Assembly (NCBI GenBank): GCA_027063645.1
Contig: JAMORK010000039.1
Coordinates: 1 to 64,000 of the forward strand
Source: Sulfurimonas sp.
Lineage (GTDB): Bacteria > Campylobacterota > Campylobacteria > Campylobacterales > Sulfurimonadaceae
Reading direction: 5' to 3'
Length of the DNA: 64,000 nt
In this document: piece after piece, positions 54,366 through 63,743 of the stretch
Position numbering within the stretch: the first letter of the stretch is position 1
How the letters are laid out: each line of letters opens with the position of its first letter
Translations under genes and position numbers: made by a program
Notes under the pieces: model-generated
Seen by the model: only the letters and a program-made list of their open reading frames with translations
Told to the model about the DNA's origin: nothing
The model's database searches: none

Positions 54366-57196
54366 TGGAATTTTTAAAATATATAAGTATCAAAAACAAA
54401 CTTCTTCTCAATGTAATACTTCCAACTATTACGATGATAATTATGGCAAGTTTTGCAATTAGCAATCATATCTCTTTAAAATCACAATATAAAGATTATA
54501 ACGCCATTGTTCAACTCGATACTGCCATCTCTTCGCTTGTTCATGAAGCACAAAAAGAGAGAGGAATGACTGCAGGTTTCTTAGGTTCTAAAGGAAAGAA
54601 ATTTGCACAAACTCTTCCAAGCCAACAAGAAAATACTCAACAAAAAGAACAACTTTTGCAAACATATCTTAAAGAGAGCGATGTAGAGAATATGCTTGAT
54701 GAAGATACAAAACGGTATTTAAATCTTGCACTCAATGAACTCAATCAGATACAAGCTATACGATCTCAAGTCCTCTCACAAAGTATTTCAGCGAAAAAAG
54801 CTATAAACTATTATACCAATATGAATAAAAAGTTTTTAAACTTTATAGCAAAGGCATCTTCTCAAGCTGCTGACCCTGAGCTTTCAAATGCCACACTTGC
54901 ATACTATAATTTTCTCAATGCAAAAGAGCGAACAGGAGTTGAAAGAGCCATAGGTAGTGCTACATTTGCAAATGATAAATTTGCAGATGGTGCAAAAATG
55001 AAACTTCAATCTCTGATATCTGAGCAAGATTCGTATATGGCAAGTTTTGAGACATTGGCTCAACAAGCAGATATTGCATTTTTAGAAAAGATGCTTCAAG
55101 GCAAGAGTATCCAAGAGGTTGAAAGAATGAGAAAAATTTTAAAAGATTCTCATGAGATTGGTGGTTTTGGTGTCAACTCAAACACCTTTTTCTCTTTAAT
55201 GACTAAGAAAATAAACCTTCTCAAAGAGGTTGAAAATTATATGGCATCAAAACTACAAGGCTCTTCAAAAAAATCTAAAGAGACTATGGATGTAGCAAAA
55301 GTCATCTCAGAACTTCTCCATGAAACACAAAAAGAGAGAGGTGCAACAGCAGGATTTTTAGGTTCACACGGCAAAAAATTTAGTTCTATATTAAAACAAC
55401 AAAGGGTTCTTAGCGATAAAATAATATCAAAGCTATTAAAGAAACTTCATGCTATAAAAACCATTCAAAAAACACCAGAACTTAAAAAAGAGATAGCTTC
55501 TGTCCTTGCAAAACTAAAAAATATCCGTACCATTAGAACAAAAAGTGACTCTTTTAGCTTATCGGGGAAAGAGGTTCTTTCATACTATACAGATATAAAT
55601 CAAAATCTTTTAAGTATCATCTCTACACTTATTCCTCAGCTCCAAACAGCCAAAGAGACTAGAGAACTCACTGCATTTTATAATTTTTTAATGGCAAAAG
55701 AATGTGCTGGAGTGGAGCGTGCTGTATTGACAAATAGTTTTGCAAGAAATAAATTTTTACCAGGGATGAAAGAAAAATTTGTTGCACTTATCACAGAACA
55801 ACAATCATTTACAGAATCTTTTTTAGCTCTTGCTAGCGACAATGTTAAAAACTACTATCTAAAAACAATGAAGGACCCTGTTGTTAAAGAGGTTCAAAAA
55901 ATGCGAGAGATTGCCTTAAAAGCGAATACAATTGGTGGTTTTGGTATCAATGCGCAACATTGGTTTGATGAAATGACACAAAAAATAAATCTCCTTAAAA
56001 AAGTAGATGATCACCTAAGTCAAAACCTTACAAACATGGCTTTAAAAAAATATGAAAATGAAAGTTTTGCCCTTCTTTCATACTCTATCATTATGTTTAT
56101 CGTTATACTTTTAACTGTTCTTGTCTCTTACATCATTAGTAAAAACATACGTAACTCTATAGAGAAAATTAGTTATGGTGTAAAACAATTTTTAGAATTT
56201 TTAAATAGACGCCATAATATCATAGAGAATATTGATCTTGATGGTACTGATGAGATGGCAGTTGTTGCAAAAATGGTCAATGAAAATACTGAGCAGATTA
56301 ATGAAGGTATAGAAAATGATATGCTCTGTGTTGGTGAGGCTATCCTTGTTCTTGATAAAATGGCACAAGGACATTATAAATGTCGTGTTCAAACGCAGGC
56401 ATCAAACTCGCAGATCCAAACATTAGCCAATACTATCAATAAGATGTTAGATGTTCAGTCCAATATTATGAAAGATATTTTACATGGCTTAGAAAAATAT
56501 TCAAATTACAACTACCTTGATTCTATTGCACTTGATGATCGTGTTGGAGGAGAAACTAAAGAGCTTGTTGATGGAATAAACAGACTAGGAGAGGCAATAG
56601 TAGATCTTCTTACAACTACTTATAATAACTCTACAGAACTACAAGAGCAATCAGAGTTCCTCCAAACTAAGATGAATGAGTTAAGCAGATCTACAACGGA
56701 ACAAGCTTCTCAACTTGAGATAACTTCAACATCTGTAATGCAGATTGCAGAATCAATAGAGAGTACTTCTGAAAAATCTCAAGAAGTTGTATCTCAATCT
56801 AATGATATAAAAAATGTTGTACAAATCATTGCAGATATTGCAGACCAAACAAATCTTCTAGCTCTTAATGCTGCTATAGAAGCAGCAAGAGCAGGAGAGC
56901 ATGGTAGAGGATTTGCGGTTGTTGCTGATGAAGTGAGAAAACTCGCAGAACGTACACAGAAATCTCTCTCTGAGATAAATGCGAACATCAGTATGTTATC
57001 TCAATCAATCATAGATATTGAATCAAGTATCACAGAACAAAATAAAAATGCAAATCAGATTAATGAAAGTATCGGTGAAATTAAACAAAGCACTCAAGAG
57101 AATGCACAAACAGCTTCTCAGGTTAACGAGATAGCTTATAGTGTAAATTCTATGTCAGCAACAGCACTCAAAGAGATAGAGAAAAATAAATTCTAA
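54365..57196 (+). CDS. CetA-like chemoreceptor with a tandem-duplicated NIT sensor
   Basis: 943 residues. An N-terminal span (about 13-36), then two copies of a ~230-residue sensor: each opens with HE[AT]QKERGxTAGFLGSxGKKF (about 55-77 and 318-340), has a [11 protein letters not shown] / [11 protein letters not shown] centre and ends HEIGGFGVN / NTIGGFGIN. This is the NIT (nitrate-sensing) type. A second span (about 570-595), HAMP-like linkers and the MCP hairpin [20 protein letters not shown] follow. It is coupled to the PAS protein gene. Its 3' end overlaps cobM by four bases (convergent). Confidence 0.92.
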   Translation: MEFLKYISIKNKLLLNVILPTITMIIMASFAISNHISLKSQYKDYNAIVQLDTAISSLVHEAQKERGMTAGFLGSKGKKFAQTLPSQQENTQQKEQLLQTYLKESDVENMLDEDTKRYLNLALNELNQIQAIRSQVLSQSISAKKAINYYTNMNKKFLNFIAKASSQAADPELSNATLAYYNFLNAKERTGVERAIGSATFANDKFADGAKMKLQSLISEQDSYMASFETLAQQADIAFLEKMLQGKSIQEVERMRKILKDSHEIGGFGVNSNTFFSLMTKKINLLKEVENYMASKLQGSSKKSKETMDVAKVISELLHETQKERGATAGFLGSHGKKFSSILKQQRVLSDKIISKLLKKLHAIKTIQKTPELKKEIASVLAKLKNIRTIRTKSDSFSLSGKEVLSYYTDINQNLLSIISTLIPQLQTAKETRELTAFYNFLMAKECAGVERAVLTNSFARNKFLPGMKEKFVALITEQQSFTESFLALASDNVKNYYLKTMKDPVVKEVQKMREIALKANTIGGFGINAQHWFDEMTQKINLLKKVDDHLSQNLTNMALKKYENESFALLSYSIIMFIVILLTVLVSYIISKNIRNSIEKISYGVKQFLEFLNRRHNIIENIDLDGTDEMAVVAKMVNENTEQINEGIENDMLCVGEAILVLDKMAQGHYKCRVQTQASNSQIQTLANTINKMLDVQSNIMKDILHGLEKYSNYNYLDSIALDDRVGGETKELVDGINRLGEAIVDLLTTTYNNSTELQEQSEFLQTKMNELSRSTTEQASQLEITSTSVMQIAESIESTSEKSQEVVSQSNDIKNVVQIIADIADQTNLLALNAAIEAARAGEHGRGFAVVADEVRKLAERTQKSLSEINANISMLSQSIIDIESSITEQNKNANQINESIGEIKQSTQENAQTASQVNEIAYSVNSMSATALKEIEKNKF

Positions 57197-57942
57197 AGTG
57201 ATTTAGAATTTTTCTCACCCTCTTTTTTATATTTTTTAGCATAAAGATGAGACTCTACGGTGGATTGTTGGCTCAAAAACTCCCCAAACATAATAAGAGC
57301 AACACCCTTAATATGGGAAACCTTCTCTTGTATATCGTCAATTGTACCCTTGTAGATTTTCTCATCTGCCCAAGTAGCACGCTCAACCACCCAACAAGGG
57401 GTCGTCTTTTTATATCCTAACTCATAAGCAGTCGTTTTAAGTTTCTCTATTAGACGAATAGAAAGATAAAAAGCAAAAGAGGAGTTCTTGTTTGAAAGGA
57501 GTTGTTTAAGGCTTTCAGGGTTTGGAGTACGACCCTCAACACGAGAGATTATCAGTGTTTGCGAAACGCCAGGTATAGTGTACTCAATCCCTACAGAAGC
57601 TGCAGCACCAAAGGCAGCAGTAACACCAGGTATAACTTCAAATGCTATCCCCTCTGCTCGTAAAAACTCTACCTGTTTGGCAGTAGTAGAAAAGAGAGAG
57701 CTATCTCCCGTATGTAATCGCACAAACTTTTTATGACTATGCTCTTTTATAAATACAAAAATATCTTCATAACTCATATCTGCCGAGTTCTCTATAAGAG
57801 TACCCTCTTTACACCAAGTAAGTAACTCTTTTGGCACTAAACTTCCCGTATAAAGAACAACATCAGCCTCCTGAAGTGCTTTCATCCCTTTTACTGTGAT
57901 TAGTTCTGGGTCACCAGGGCCAGCTCCTACAAATTTTACCAT
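57193..57942 (-). CDS. cobM: Precorrin-4 C11-methyltransferase
   Basis: CobM/CbiF, methylates the corrin ring at C11. 249 residues from ATG 57942 ([16 protein letters not shown]), with AGGAG upstream; a longer in-frame start is unsupported. Family motifs: [38 protein letters not shown] and [10 protein letters not shown]. It follows the DEAD-box helicase gene by one base. Confidence 0.93.
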   Translation of the reverse strand: MVKFVGAGPGDPELITVKGMKALQEADVVLYTGSLVPKELLTWCKEGTLIENSADMSYEDIFVFIKEHSHKKFVRLHTGDSSLFSTTAKQVEFLRAEGIAFEVIPGVTAAFGAAASVGIEYTIPGVSQTLIISRVEGRTPNPESLKQLLSNKNSSFAFYLSIRLIEKLKTTAYELGYKKTTPCWVVERATWADEKIYKGTIDDIQEKVSHIKGVALIMFGEFLSQQSTVESHLYAKKYKKEGEKNSKSL

Positions 57943-57943
57943 T

Positions 57944-59188
57944 TTACTCTCCTGACTTTTCTTGTGCTTGCTTCTCACGAAGTTTATCTTTTTTACTCTT
58001 TTTCTTTCCCTTCACAGGAGCAGAACCTTTTACTTTTTTTGGTGCTTCTCCTTTGATTTCAAACCCTTTTATGGACTCTCTTTGAAGTTGGATACCTGCT
58101 CGTTTTTCTATGAGCTTAAAGTGATCTTGTGTTGTAAAATCTATGAATGATATAGCGACACCTGACTTACCAGCTCTTGCTGTTCGCCCTATTCTATGAA
58201 TATAGTCAGTTGGAGAACGTGGCAGATCATAGTTTACTATACAATCAATCTCCTCGATGTCTAATCCACGAGCAGCGATATCTGTTGCAAAAAGGATATT
58301 GACCTTTTTTTGTTTAAAAGCTTCAAGTGTGATATTTCTCATCTCTTGGTCCAAGTCCCCATTAAAAGAGGCTGCTTCAAATCCATACTTTCTAAACTTT
58401 TTGGCAATATTATCTGTAGCTCTTTTGTTTGCCATAAACACCAAAACAAGCTCCCATTTGTTTTCTTTAAGAAGATGTCGTAACAGTGGGGCTCTTTGTA
58501 TATCTTCTACAAGTATCACCCTTTGATCAATCTTCTCTACAACACTTCTCTCTTGGAGTTTAATCTCTTCTGGATTATTCATCACTTTAGAGACTAGCTC
58601 TAACATCTTTTGGGGATAAGTTGCTGAGAAGAGAAAATTATGTCGATCTTTTGGAAGAGCATCTAAAACTAAGTCTAATTCTTCCATAAAATCAAGGTTT
58701 AACATCTTGTCTGCCTCATCTAAGACAAGATATTTGAGGTGACTTAGGTTCATCTGTTTTTTCTTTAAAACATCCAAAAAACGACCTGTAGTTGCCACTA
58801 AGATATCACACCCTTGCTGAACCTCAAAGAGCTGTTGCCCTATCCCCTCACCTCCAATAAGAGAGACCACTTGAGGCTTTTTAGAAAGATGTATCCCAAA
58901 CTCTTCAAAGAGGTCTGAGAGTTGCAAGGCTAACTCTCGGGTTGGAGTTAAAACTAAGATTTTTATCTTCCCTTTTTTTGCATTGTCGCGTTCTTTATGC
59001 CATAACTCTAAAAGTGGCAAGATAAAACTTGCGCTTTTTCCACTTCCCGTTTGAGCTTGGACCACTATCTCTTTTTTTTGTAGTATGAGAGGGATCACTT
59101 TTTCTTGTATCTTTGTTGCATCAGAGTAAGATTTTTCTTTCACTGCCTTTTGTATATCGTGTGAAAGTTGGAACTCATGAAACTGCAT
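57944..59188 (-). CDS. DEAD-box RNA helicase, RhlE-like
   Basis: 414 residues from ATG 59188 (MQFHEFQL), with AGAGGTG upstream. Motifs: Q (F...KIQEKVIP), I AQTGSGKS, II DEAD, III SATYP, IV LVFMANKR, V ARGLDIEEID, VI HRIGRTARAG, and a basic C-terminal tail (KGKKKSKKDKLREKQ). Unwinds RNA, probably in ribosome assembly or cold adaptation; RhlE subtype by overall length and tail. Overlaps nothing but sits back to back with cobM. Confidence 0.93.
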   Translation of the reverse strand: MQFHEFQLSHDIQKAVKEKSYSDATKIQEKVIPLILQKKEIVVQAQTGSGKSASFILPLLELWHKERDNAKKGKIKILVLTPTRELALQLSDLFEEFGIHLSKKPQVVSLIGGEGIGQQLFEVQQGCDILVATTGRFLDVLKKKQMNLSHLKYLVLDEADKMLNLDFMEELDLVLDALPKDRHNFLFSATYPQKMLELVSKVMNNPEEIKLQERSVVEKIDQRVILVEDIQRAPLLRHLLKENKWELVLVFMANKRATDNIAKKFRKYGFEAASFNGDLDQEMRNITLEAFKQKKVNILFATDIAARGLDIEEIDCIVNYDLPRSPTDYIHRIGRTARAGKSGVAISFIDFTTQDHFKLIEKRAGIQLQRESIKGFEIKGEAPKKVKGSAPVKGKKKSKKDKLREKQAQEKSGE

Positions 59189-59276
59189 TGATGACACCTC
59201 TTGATTTTGGGCTATATTGGCGAGATTATATATCTAAAAAGATACATTGTCAACATCTCAATGGGTCTGCTTGTGT

Positions 59277-59282
59277 TATAAT
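59277..59282 (+). promoter_or_regulatory. -10 box of a probable leaderless mRNA (response regulator)
   Basis: TATAAT ends five bases before the ATG at 59288 (spacer TATGT); no ribosome-binding site. An ATG inside the spacer (59284) is out of frame with the gene. Confidence 0.55.
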
Positions 59283-59287
59283 TATGT

Positions 59288-59941
59288 ATGAAACAAATAT
59301 TACTCTTAGAAGATGATGAACTCCTCGCAGAATCGCTTATAGAACTTCTTGAAACAGAAGATTTTAACATTACCCATGTCAGAAATGGGGAGGAAGCACT
59401 TGATACTACATTTGAAAACAAATACAATCTTTTTCTACTTGATGTAAATGTTCCTCAGTTCAATGGGTTTGAACTACTAAAAAGTTTAAGAGAGAGTGGA
59501 GATAAAACGCCAGCTATCTTTCTTACTGCTCTTGGGGATGTTGCTTCTCTTGCAAAAGGTTTTGATGTGGGTGCTGATGACTACATTAAAAAACCTTTTG
59601 ACTTTGATGAGCTTCTTATCCGCATCCATGCACTACTGAAAAAACAGTACAACTCCTATGCAGATGAGATAAAAGTACAAGATTTTTCTTTTATGATAGA
59701 GAGCAATGAGCTCTACTGCAAAGGAGTATATATAGCACTCTCCCCTTATGAACTTAAACTAACACAATTATTTTTTAAAAACATAGATAAAACACTCTCT
59801 AGGGAGTACCTCTTAGATGAACTCTCTTATGATAAAGAGATGAGTGATGGTTCTCTTCGAGTTCATATCAATAAACTCAGAAAGTTCTCTCTTCCCATCA
59901 CTACTATAAAAGGAGTTGGTTATCGCCTTAGCTCATCATGA
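59288..59941 (+). CDS. OmpR-family response regulator
   Basis: 217 residues: receiver with phospho-Asp52 (FLLDVNVPQFNG), K in IKKPFDFDEL, and a winged-helix DNA-binding domain (LSPYELKLTQLFF, DGSLRVHINKLRK, GVGYRLSSS). Works with the kinase gene whose ATG would overlap its stop (ATGA). Divergent from the DEAD-box helicase gene by about 100 bp; its targets are unknown. Confidence 0.92.
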   Translation: MKQILLLEDDELLAESLIELLETEDFNITHVRNGEEALDTTFENKYNLFLLDVNVPQFNGFELLKSLRESGDKTPAIFLTALGDVASLAKGFDVGADDYIKKPFDFDELLIRIHALLKKQYNSYADEIKVQDFSFMIESNELYCKGVYIALSPYELKLTQLFFKNIDKTLSREYLLDELSYDKEMSDGSLRVHINKLRKFSLPITTIKGVGYRLSSS

Positions 59942-60983
59942 AAAAAGTGCTTTTTTAAAGTTTTTTCTTACCTATTTTATCAGTATTGCTCTGCTTATTT
60001 TAGTAGCAGGTTTTTTCTATTTTGAGCAGATGAAACAACAACTGACAAAAGGGGAGCACTTCTCCCTTATAGAGTATGCTCGTTATATCAAAATGGGTGA
60101 AGGTTTAAAAAAATTCTCTAAAGACTTTCACCACACCTACACCCTAAGAGATAAACATATAAGTATCAGTAACTTTAGTGCTGATGGGGATCAATTTACA
60201 AAGTACATTCCAACAAGAGACTCTAAGAAGTACCTACAAGTTTTTAAATCAAAAAAACCATATGAAAAAAAGCTCTCTGAGCTAAAAACACAAATCATTC
60301 TTATCCAAACTCTACTCCTTTTTATCTTTGCACTCATAAGTTACTTACTTGCAAAAAGTGCGTTAAAACCTCTCAACAAAAGTATTGAGACCTTAGATAA
60401 ATTTGCCAAAGATCTTATACACGATCTTAATACCCCAGTAACTGCCATGAAACTCAATATGAAAATCATTGAAAAACAAAAAGATTTTCAAAAGAGTAAG
60501 GCCTTTGTGAGACTGAGTAAAAGTGTTGAGAGTATCTCTGAACTTCATAGTAGTTTAACAACACTCTTAGAGGAAAAAACTTTTCAGATAACTAAGCTCA
60601 ATATCTGTGCTATTGTCCAAGATGTGATTGAGCTGCATCAACCAAACTACCCCTCTATCTCTTTTGAGATCCATTGTAGTGCCTTTGAGATGCGAGCCAA
60701 TGAAAATGCCCTCAAACAGATCTTACATAACCTCATCTCAAATGCCTGTCGATACAATAAAAAAGATGGCTATGTAAAGATCTATACCAAAGGCAAAGTG
60801 TTAATCATAGAAGATAGTGGAGTGGGTATTGAAGAGCCTCAAAAGATCTTCAACAGAGACTACAGTGGGCAAAACAGCTCAGGCTTAGGGCTCGATATCG
60901 TCAAGCGTCTCTGCGAAGCGATGAACATAAAAATAAGTGTCACATCAAGTGAAAAAGGGAGCTCTTTTAGTCTGGAGTTTTAG
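59938..60983 (+). CDS. Sensor histidine kinase, 5' end apparently frameshifted
   Basis: The kinase frame is open from 59916 (TTG) to 60983: spans at about 12-31 (FLTYFISIALLILVAGFFYF) and 130-150, H-box DLIHDLNTPVTAMKLN, N-box LKQILHNLISNACRYN, G boxes EDSGVGIEEP and SSGLGLDIVKRL. The expected start, ATG 59938 overlapping the regulator stop (ATGA), reads MKKVLF and stops; adding one A to the run of six (59941-59946) gives MKKSAFLKFF, the kinase frame. The gene may use polymerase slippage, a TTG start, or be a frameshift or sequencing error. Confidence 0.75.
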
Positions 60984-62139
60984 TCTTTTTCACAACTATC
61001 TGATGCATTACACGCTCTGGTTCTGGCATAAGAAGACTCATCTTATAAGTGGTTAAACTCACACTCTTGATATCAAAGGCAATACCTGCTTTTTTCAGTG
61101 TATTTATCGCCGTAGTAAGGTGCTGCAAAGTAACAAAGTTAGCCACCATAATACCATCATCTGCAAGTCTTTCATAAAGGTAATCTAACTCACTTATCAC
61201 TTTATCTCCACCTCCACCAACAAAGATTCTCTCAGGAGTACTTTGCTCTTGCTTGTAAAGTTCACTCGCCTCACCCTCATAAAGTTTTGCATCTATAATT
61301 TTATGCTTTTTAAGAGAGTTTTTTATCATCGCAGAGCGTTTGAGGTTTTTCTCAAAAAGGATGCTTCGTATCTTGTAGCGTTTATAGCCATCAATGCTCA
61401 CACTTCCACTTCCAGCACCTACATCCCAAAGCAGCATATTTGGCTGAAGTTCTAAGTTTTGTAGGCTTATGTGGCGTTTATAGCTTTTAGTAATCATCCC
61501 GTTCTCATGCTCTATAGAGTCTTCACTTGAGATATTTGGAAGTGGAGTATAGTTGCATTTTATAAGTAGCGAATAGGGCATCTTTGGTGGATTTTGAAGC
61601 ATATCTTCAACTGTTACAGTTGAGAATTTCTCACTCTTATAACCAAACTGTTCCCCTAACGTTATACTCACATCTTCTGCATCTAAATGTCCCATAATAT
61701 TGCTTAAAATTTTTGGAGTTTCATCATCACAAATAACAAAGGTGTACTCTTTTGTTAAAAAATTCTCTAAGTCCACAACACTTTTTCCATGGAGAGTCAC
61801 AATGCCAGTTTTCACCAAACTCACACCCTCATGAGAGAGCATTGTACTAAGACTAGAGGTGTTGTCAATAATCTTAAAATCAATACCCTCGCGTTTGAGT
61901 ACATTTAAGATAAGAAGTGCACCGGAAAAAAAAGTGGGTGAACCACTCACTATGTAGAGTATCTCTTTATCTAAGTTCTCAAGTATCGCCTCTTTGACAA
62001 CTTTAAAACCACCCTTTACTACATTTGGCAGCGTAGTTTCATAGTTTTTATCGCAAAATATCATATCGAATTGACTAAAATCCAAGTGTAGATTGTCAAA
62101 ATTATAAGGGCCCATCCCACTTCCGGCTATTGTTACCAT
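60967..62139 (-). CDS. cobL: Precorrin-6Y C5,15-methyltransferase, CbiE-CbiT fusion
   Basis: 390 residues in the fused form (CobL/CbiET): an N-terminal CbiE tetrapyrrole methylase (VTIAGSGMGPYNFDN, about 1-200) and a C-terminal CbiT SAM enzyme that also decarboxylates (LLWDVGAGSGSVSID, about 230-245, RIFVGGGGDKV). Overlaps cbiD by seven bases and the convergent kinase gene by 17. Confidence 0.92.
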   Translation of the reverse strand: MVTIAGSGMGPYNFDNLHLDFSQFDMIFCDKNYETTLPNVVKGGFKVVKEAILENLDKEILYIVSGSPTFFSGALLILNVLKREGIDFKIIDNTSSLSTMLSHEGVSLVKTGIVTLHGKSVVDLENFLTKEYTFVICDDETPKILSNIMGHLDAEDVSITLGEQFGYKSEKFSTVTVEDMLQNPPKMPYSLLIKCNYTPLPNISSEDSIEHENGMITKSYKRHISLQNLELQPNMLLWDVGAGSGSVSIDGYKRYKIRSILFEKNLKRSAMIKNSLKKHKIIDAKLYEGEASELYKQEQSTPERIFVGGGGDKVISELDYLYERLADDGIMVANFVTLQHLTTAINTLKKAGIAFDIKSVSLTTYKMSLLMPEPERVMHQIVVKKTKTPD

Positions 62140-63224
62140 TGCAACTCCTCTTTTATCTTATTTGGGAGGGTGATAAGCTCTATGCTTCGCACCCCTACCC
62201 CTAATTCTATAAGCCACTGCTTCAAAACCTGAGCACTCTTATATGTAACAAGTTTTAAAAATGGCTCATGGTACTCCTGATCTAAACTCTGTAGTACCCC
62301 TTTGAGTGTTACAAACTCCTCATCAGCTAACTTAAACGCCAACTCAGAATTTATCCACTCTTGTACCTCATCAAAATCTATAGTTCCAAACTTATTGTGT
62401 GTATTTTTAAAACCCTGTGCAAGCTTTGTCATCTTTGCTACACTTGTGATAAAAACCAGCTTTTTAAAGTTGTGTTTTTGTAGTCTTGCACTTGCATCAT
62501 AGACAAAGTTCCCAATCTCCACTATGCTTGTCTCATCATAATGCTCTTTTGCATAGTCAAGAGCTGTGTTTCCAAGGGTAAAAACCACTACACTTTCATC
62601 AAAGGCTGCTGCTACATCTATCTCTGTTTCTATCGAGTCTATATAGGCAGAAGTAGAGACTGGTTTTACAATTCCACGAGTTCCAAGTATGCTAATGCCA
62701 CCAAGAACTCCCACCTTCGCGTTTGCTGTCTCTTTTGCGATTTTCTCACCATTTTCTACTCGAAAGATAGCATGAAATTCATCCTGAGCATCTCCAACAA
62801 TACTCAAAGAGTTCTCTTGCATCATCTCTAGTGGAGTTGGGTTAATAGCTGGATGATTTGGAGTTATTTTCAAGCCTTTTTTTGTGACAACACCCACTCC
62901 CTCTCCTGCCCAAATATAAAGTGTACTTTTGTTTAATTGTAAAATTGTTGGGGTTTGTTCTCGAAGATTTTGAGGCATCTCTTTTTGTAGGTTACAGAAA
63001 ATTTTTGCACCCTTAGTAACATCAATATCATCATTGTCACCTTTTGTGGTACTAAATTCTAAAGTTTTCTCTTGTGTAACTTCTATAGTTGCAACTTTCT
63101 CTTTTGGTAAAAGCACCTCAAGAGTATCTAACACATTGTGTTCAAACTGCTCAACTAAACAAGCGACTAAAACTGCCGTTGCATGGGTTCCTGTTGTGTA
63201 GCCTGAGCGAAGTTTTTCTGCCAT
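62133..63224 (-). CDS. cbiD: Cobalt-precorrin-5B C1-methyltransferase CbiD
   Basis: Methylates C1 of cobalt-precorrin-5B. 363 residues: KLRSGYTTGTHATAVLVACL at the N-terminus (the family's usual GYTTGxCA has His in place of Cys here), GEGVGVVTKKGL, GGISILGTRGIVKPVSTSAY and a late FVTLKGVLQ region. It sits between cobL and the ferredoxin gene, nine bases after the latter. Confidence 0.92.
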   Translation of the reverse strand: MAEKLRSGYTTGTHATAVLVACLVEQFEHNVLDTLEVLLPKEKVATIEVTQEKTLEFSTTKGDNDDIDVTKGAKIFCNLQKEMPQNLREQTPTILQLNKSTLYIWAGEGVGVVTKKGLKITPNHPAINPTPLEMMQENSLSIVGDAQDEFHAIFRVENGEKIAKETANAKVGVLGGISILGTRGIVKPVSTSAYIDSIETEIDVAAAFDESVVVFTLGNTALDYAKEHYDETSIVEIGNFVYDASARLQKHNFKKLVFITSVAKMTKLAQGFKNTHNKFGTIDFDEVQEWINSELAFKLADEEFVTLKGVLQSLDQEYHEPFLKLVTYKSAQVLKQWLIELGVGVRSIELITLPNKIKEELQW

Positions 63225-63233
63225 AAGAGTTAC

Positions 63234-63743
63234 TTAATTATAAACCTTCATAGGTATAAATACTTCGCTATCAAGCTCTTCTACAAGAACCTTGTCTTCA
63301 CTTAGCATTGTAAATATCTCTCGCCACTCTTCATCTTTAAATTTATGAGTATTACGAAGCCAAAGTGCATTGTTTTTCGCATTTCCATTGGCTTGAGTGT
63401 TCTCAGTTACTTGACATACTTGACGAAACCTACAAGCTCCATAACAGCCTGTACGACTCACTTTTATACGTTTTTCACCCTTGTTAAGCCCCATCTCTTT
63501 GAGTATCTCTCTGAGGTGTGTGGCTCTGTCATCTTTCCCAGCCTTTCCACAGCGCTCATCATCACAAAGAAGAAGTAGCGTTTTATAGTGCATAATGGGG
63601 CGCTCGGGGTCATAATCTTTTGGTTTACAAGTGTAGCCCTCAACAATCTCACTCCCCATCTCATTGACTCTCACTTCACCCTCTTTTACGGGGTTACTTC
63701 CATACTGTGATGAGCTATGAGAGTTTGTAAGACTACTTGCCAT
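63234..63743 (-). CDS. Thioredoxin-like [2Fe-2S] ferredoxin of the cobalamin cluster
   Basis: 169 residues from ATG 63743 (MASSLTNSHSSSQ); an in-frame TTG four codons upstream is not needed. The cluster ligands are spaced as in thioredoxin-like ferredoxins: LLCDDERCGKAG (C-x4-C) and TGCYGACRFRQVC (C-x3-C). It may supply electrons for a reduction step in corrin synthesis (inference). It overlaps the cbiC gene by 11 bases and is followed by cbiD. Confidence 0.8.
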   Translation of the reverse strand: MASSLTNSHSSSQYGSNPVKEGEVRVNEMGSEIVEGYTCKPKDYDPERPIMHYKTLLLLCDDERCGKAGKDDRATHLREILKEMGLNKGEKRIKVSRTGCYGACRFRQVCQVTENTQANGNAKNNALWLRNTHKFKDEEWREIFTMLSEDKVLVEELDSEVFIPMKVYN

